Assembly (NCBI GenBank): GCA_028699855.1
Contig: JAQVTV010000053.1
Span: forward strand, 1-6,694
Direction: 5' to 3'
DNA from: Candidatus Izemoplasmatales bacterium
GTDB taxonomy: Bacteria > Bacillota_I > Bacilli_A > Izemoplasmatales > Hujiaoplasmataceae
Length of the DNA: 6,694 bases
This document shows positions 5,778-6,694 of the stretch, piece by piece. The number at the start of each line of letters is the position of its first letter. Position 1 is the stretch's first letter. The notes under the pieces were generated by a model that did not search any database, was not told the DNA's origin, and saw only the letters and a list, made by a program, of their open reading frames with translations. The translations under genes were made by a program, and so were the position numbers.

Positions 5778-6694
5778 AGATACGCGCCTCCGTTTCGGGG
5801 TCAAAGAAATACATGTTCTCCACGTCAAATTGATAGATGACTTCATCATTGGCCTGAATCGCTTTGGTCTCGGGAATTTTGGCAGTCACCGAAGTGTCGC
5901 TGATCAAGAAGTGGATCAAGGCCTCTGAACCCAGAAGTTCAAAGATGTCCACTTGGGATCGGTGACCACTCTGTCCTGAATTCAATGGAAAAACCCGGAT
6001 ATGTTCGGGTCGCACCCCGAGTATGACCGTTTGACCAAAATATCCTTTCGAACGTAAAATATTATAACACGGATGTTCAGTGATATCTACCTTCACATCT
6101 TTAATGATCAATGAACCTTCAGTGTCGATGCGGACTGTGAAGATGTTCATCGGCGGTGTGCCGATAAAATTTGCGACAAAGAGATTCACGGGATCATGAT
6201 AGATATCATAAGGGGAGGCAACTTGCTGGATGTATCCGTCCTTCATCAGCACAATGCGATCCGCAAGCGTCAAGGCCTCGATTTGATCATGTGTGACATA
6301 GATCATCGTCGTCTGAAGACGATGATGAAGTGCTTTCAGTTCCTTGCGCATGATGCCACGCAATTTCGCGTCAAGATTCGATAGTGGCTCATCGAGCAAA
6401 AAAACCTTGGGATCACGGACAATCGCGCGACCCAAAGCCACACGCTGACGTTGTCCTCCGGACAGATGTGCTGGTTTACGATTGAGGTAGGGAACCAAAC
6501 CCAAAATATCGGCAGCCCACATCACGCGTTCATGGATCAGATCCGACTTCTCTTTTCTTAAGACAAGACTGAAGGCCATATTATGGTATACGGTCATATG
6601 CGAATAGAGTGCGTAGTTTTGGAAGACCATGGCGATATCGCGATCTTTCGGCGCGAGATTGTTAATGATCATATCGTCCATGAACAATTGACCG
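5767..6694 (-). CDS. Sugar ABC transporter ATP-binding protein, MalK/MsmX/UgpC type (partial, N-terminus off the right edge)
   Basis: This subunit hydrolyses ATP on the cytoplasmic side to drive carbohydrate import. The 308 residues present (numbered from the first whole codon at 6693) lack the N-terminal part with Walker A, probably about 60 residues; the family is usually about 360-380. Visible motifs are the Q-loop VFQNYALYSHMTVY (Q25), the ABC signature LSGGQRQR (77-84), Walker B VFLLDEP (97-103, D101 and E102), the D-loop SNLDAK, and the H-loop VTHDQ (H135). The C-terminal part from about 235 carries an OB/TOBE regulatory domain with GVRPEHIRV, typical of MalK-like ATPases. In Bacillus, the related MsmX energises pectin-derived oligosaccharide importers, which fits the GH28 and KDG genes downstream. 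The partner permeases and binding protein are not in the window and may lie upstream. In-frame start codons near 6687 lie inside the conserved fold and are not the true start. Confidence 0.95.
   Translation of the reverse strand, partial: GQLFMDDMIINNLAPKDRDIAMVFQNYALYSHMTVYHNMAFSLVLRKEKSDLIHERVMWAADILGLVPYLNRKPAHLSGGQRQRVALGRAIVRDPKVFLLDEPLSNLDAKLRGIMRKELKALHHRLQTTMIYVTHDQIEALTLADRIVLMKDGYIQQVASPYDIYHDPVNLFVANFIGTPPMNIFTVRIDTEGSLIIKDVKVDITEHPCYNILRSKGYFGQTVILGVRPEHIRVFPLNSGQSGHRSQVDIFELLGSEALIHFLISDTSVTAKIPETKAIQANDEVIYQFDVENMYFFDPETEARIYGE
5787..5791 (-). promoter_or_regulatory. Shine-Dalgarno that sets the start of membrane protein A
   Basis: GGAGG lies 9 bases before the ATG at 5775-5777, within the last codons of the ATPase gene. 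It supports the 180-residue form rather than a longer one starting at 5849. Confidence 0.7.

Noticed and set aside
5767..6687. Complete short ATPase starting at a TTG near 6687
   Set aside because: That codon lies inside the conserved ATPase fold and would omit Walker A; the frame is open to the window edge, so the gene is simply cut.

Overview
The window is almost entirely coding, and every supported gene lies on the minus strand, so transcription runs from high to low coordinates. It reads as a pectin/galacturonate utilisation locus of a low-to-mid GC bacterium with Bacillota- or Mycoplasmatota-like (for example Acholeplasmatales/Izemoplasmatales-type) proteins. TGA is used as a true stop and tryptophan is TGG, so the genetic code is standard and the organism is not a Mycoplasma proper. 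The lineage is inferred from protein style only.

In transcription order the layout is: (1) a MalK/MsmX/UgpC-type sugar ABC transporter ATPase, cut by the right edge; (2) and (3) two small, unrecognised four-helix membrane proteins; (4) a glycoside hydrolase family 28 (polygalacturonase-like) enzyme with no signal peptide; then a 62-base gap with a good sigma-A-type promoter; (5) KDPG aldolase; (6) 2-keto-3-deoxygluconate (KDG) kinase; (7) an IclR-family regulator; (8) a sugar phosphate isomerase/epimerase-like TIM-barrel protein, cut by the left edge. Except at the 62-base gap, every junction is an overlap of 4 to 20 bases, which suggests strong translational coupling.

Taken together, oligogalacturonides would be imported by an ABC system whose binding protein and permeases must lie outside the window. 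GH28 would trim them in the cytoplasm. The galacturonate would be turned into KDG by isomerase, reductase and dehydratase enzymes not seen here. KDG would then be phosphorylated by KdgK and split by KDPG aldolase into pyruvate and glyceraldehyde-3-phosphate. The IclR protein is the likely local regulator, with KDG or a related intermediate as a plausible ligand.

Most of the window is conventional pathway biology. The least explained parts are the two four-helix membrane proteins downstream of the ATPase, a perfect 11-bp inverted repeat at their junction, and a cluster of palindromes just upstream of the internal promoter. No RNA genes, mobile elements, CRISPR arrays or convincing intrinsic terminators were seen. 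No gene-free stretch exceeds 62 bases.
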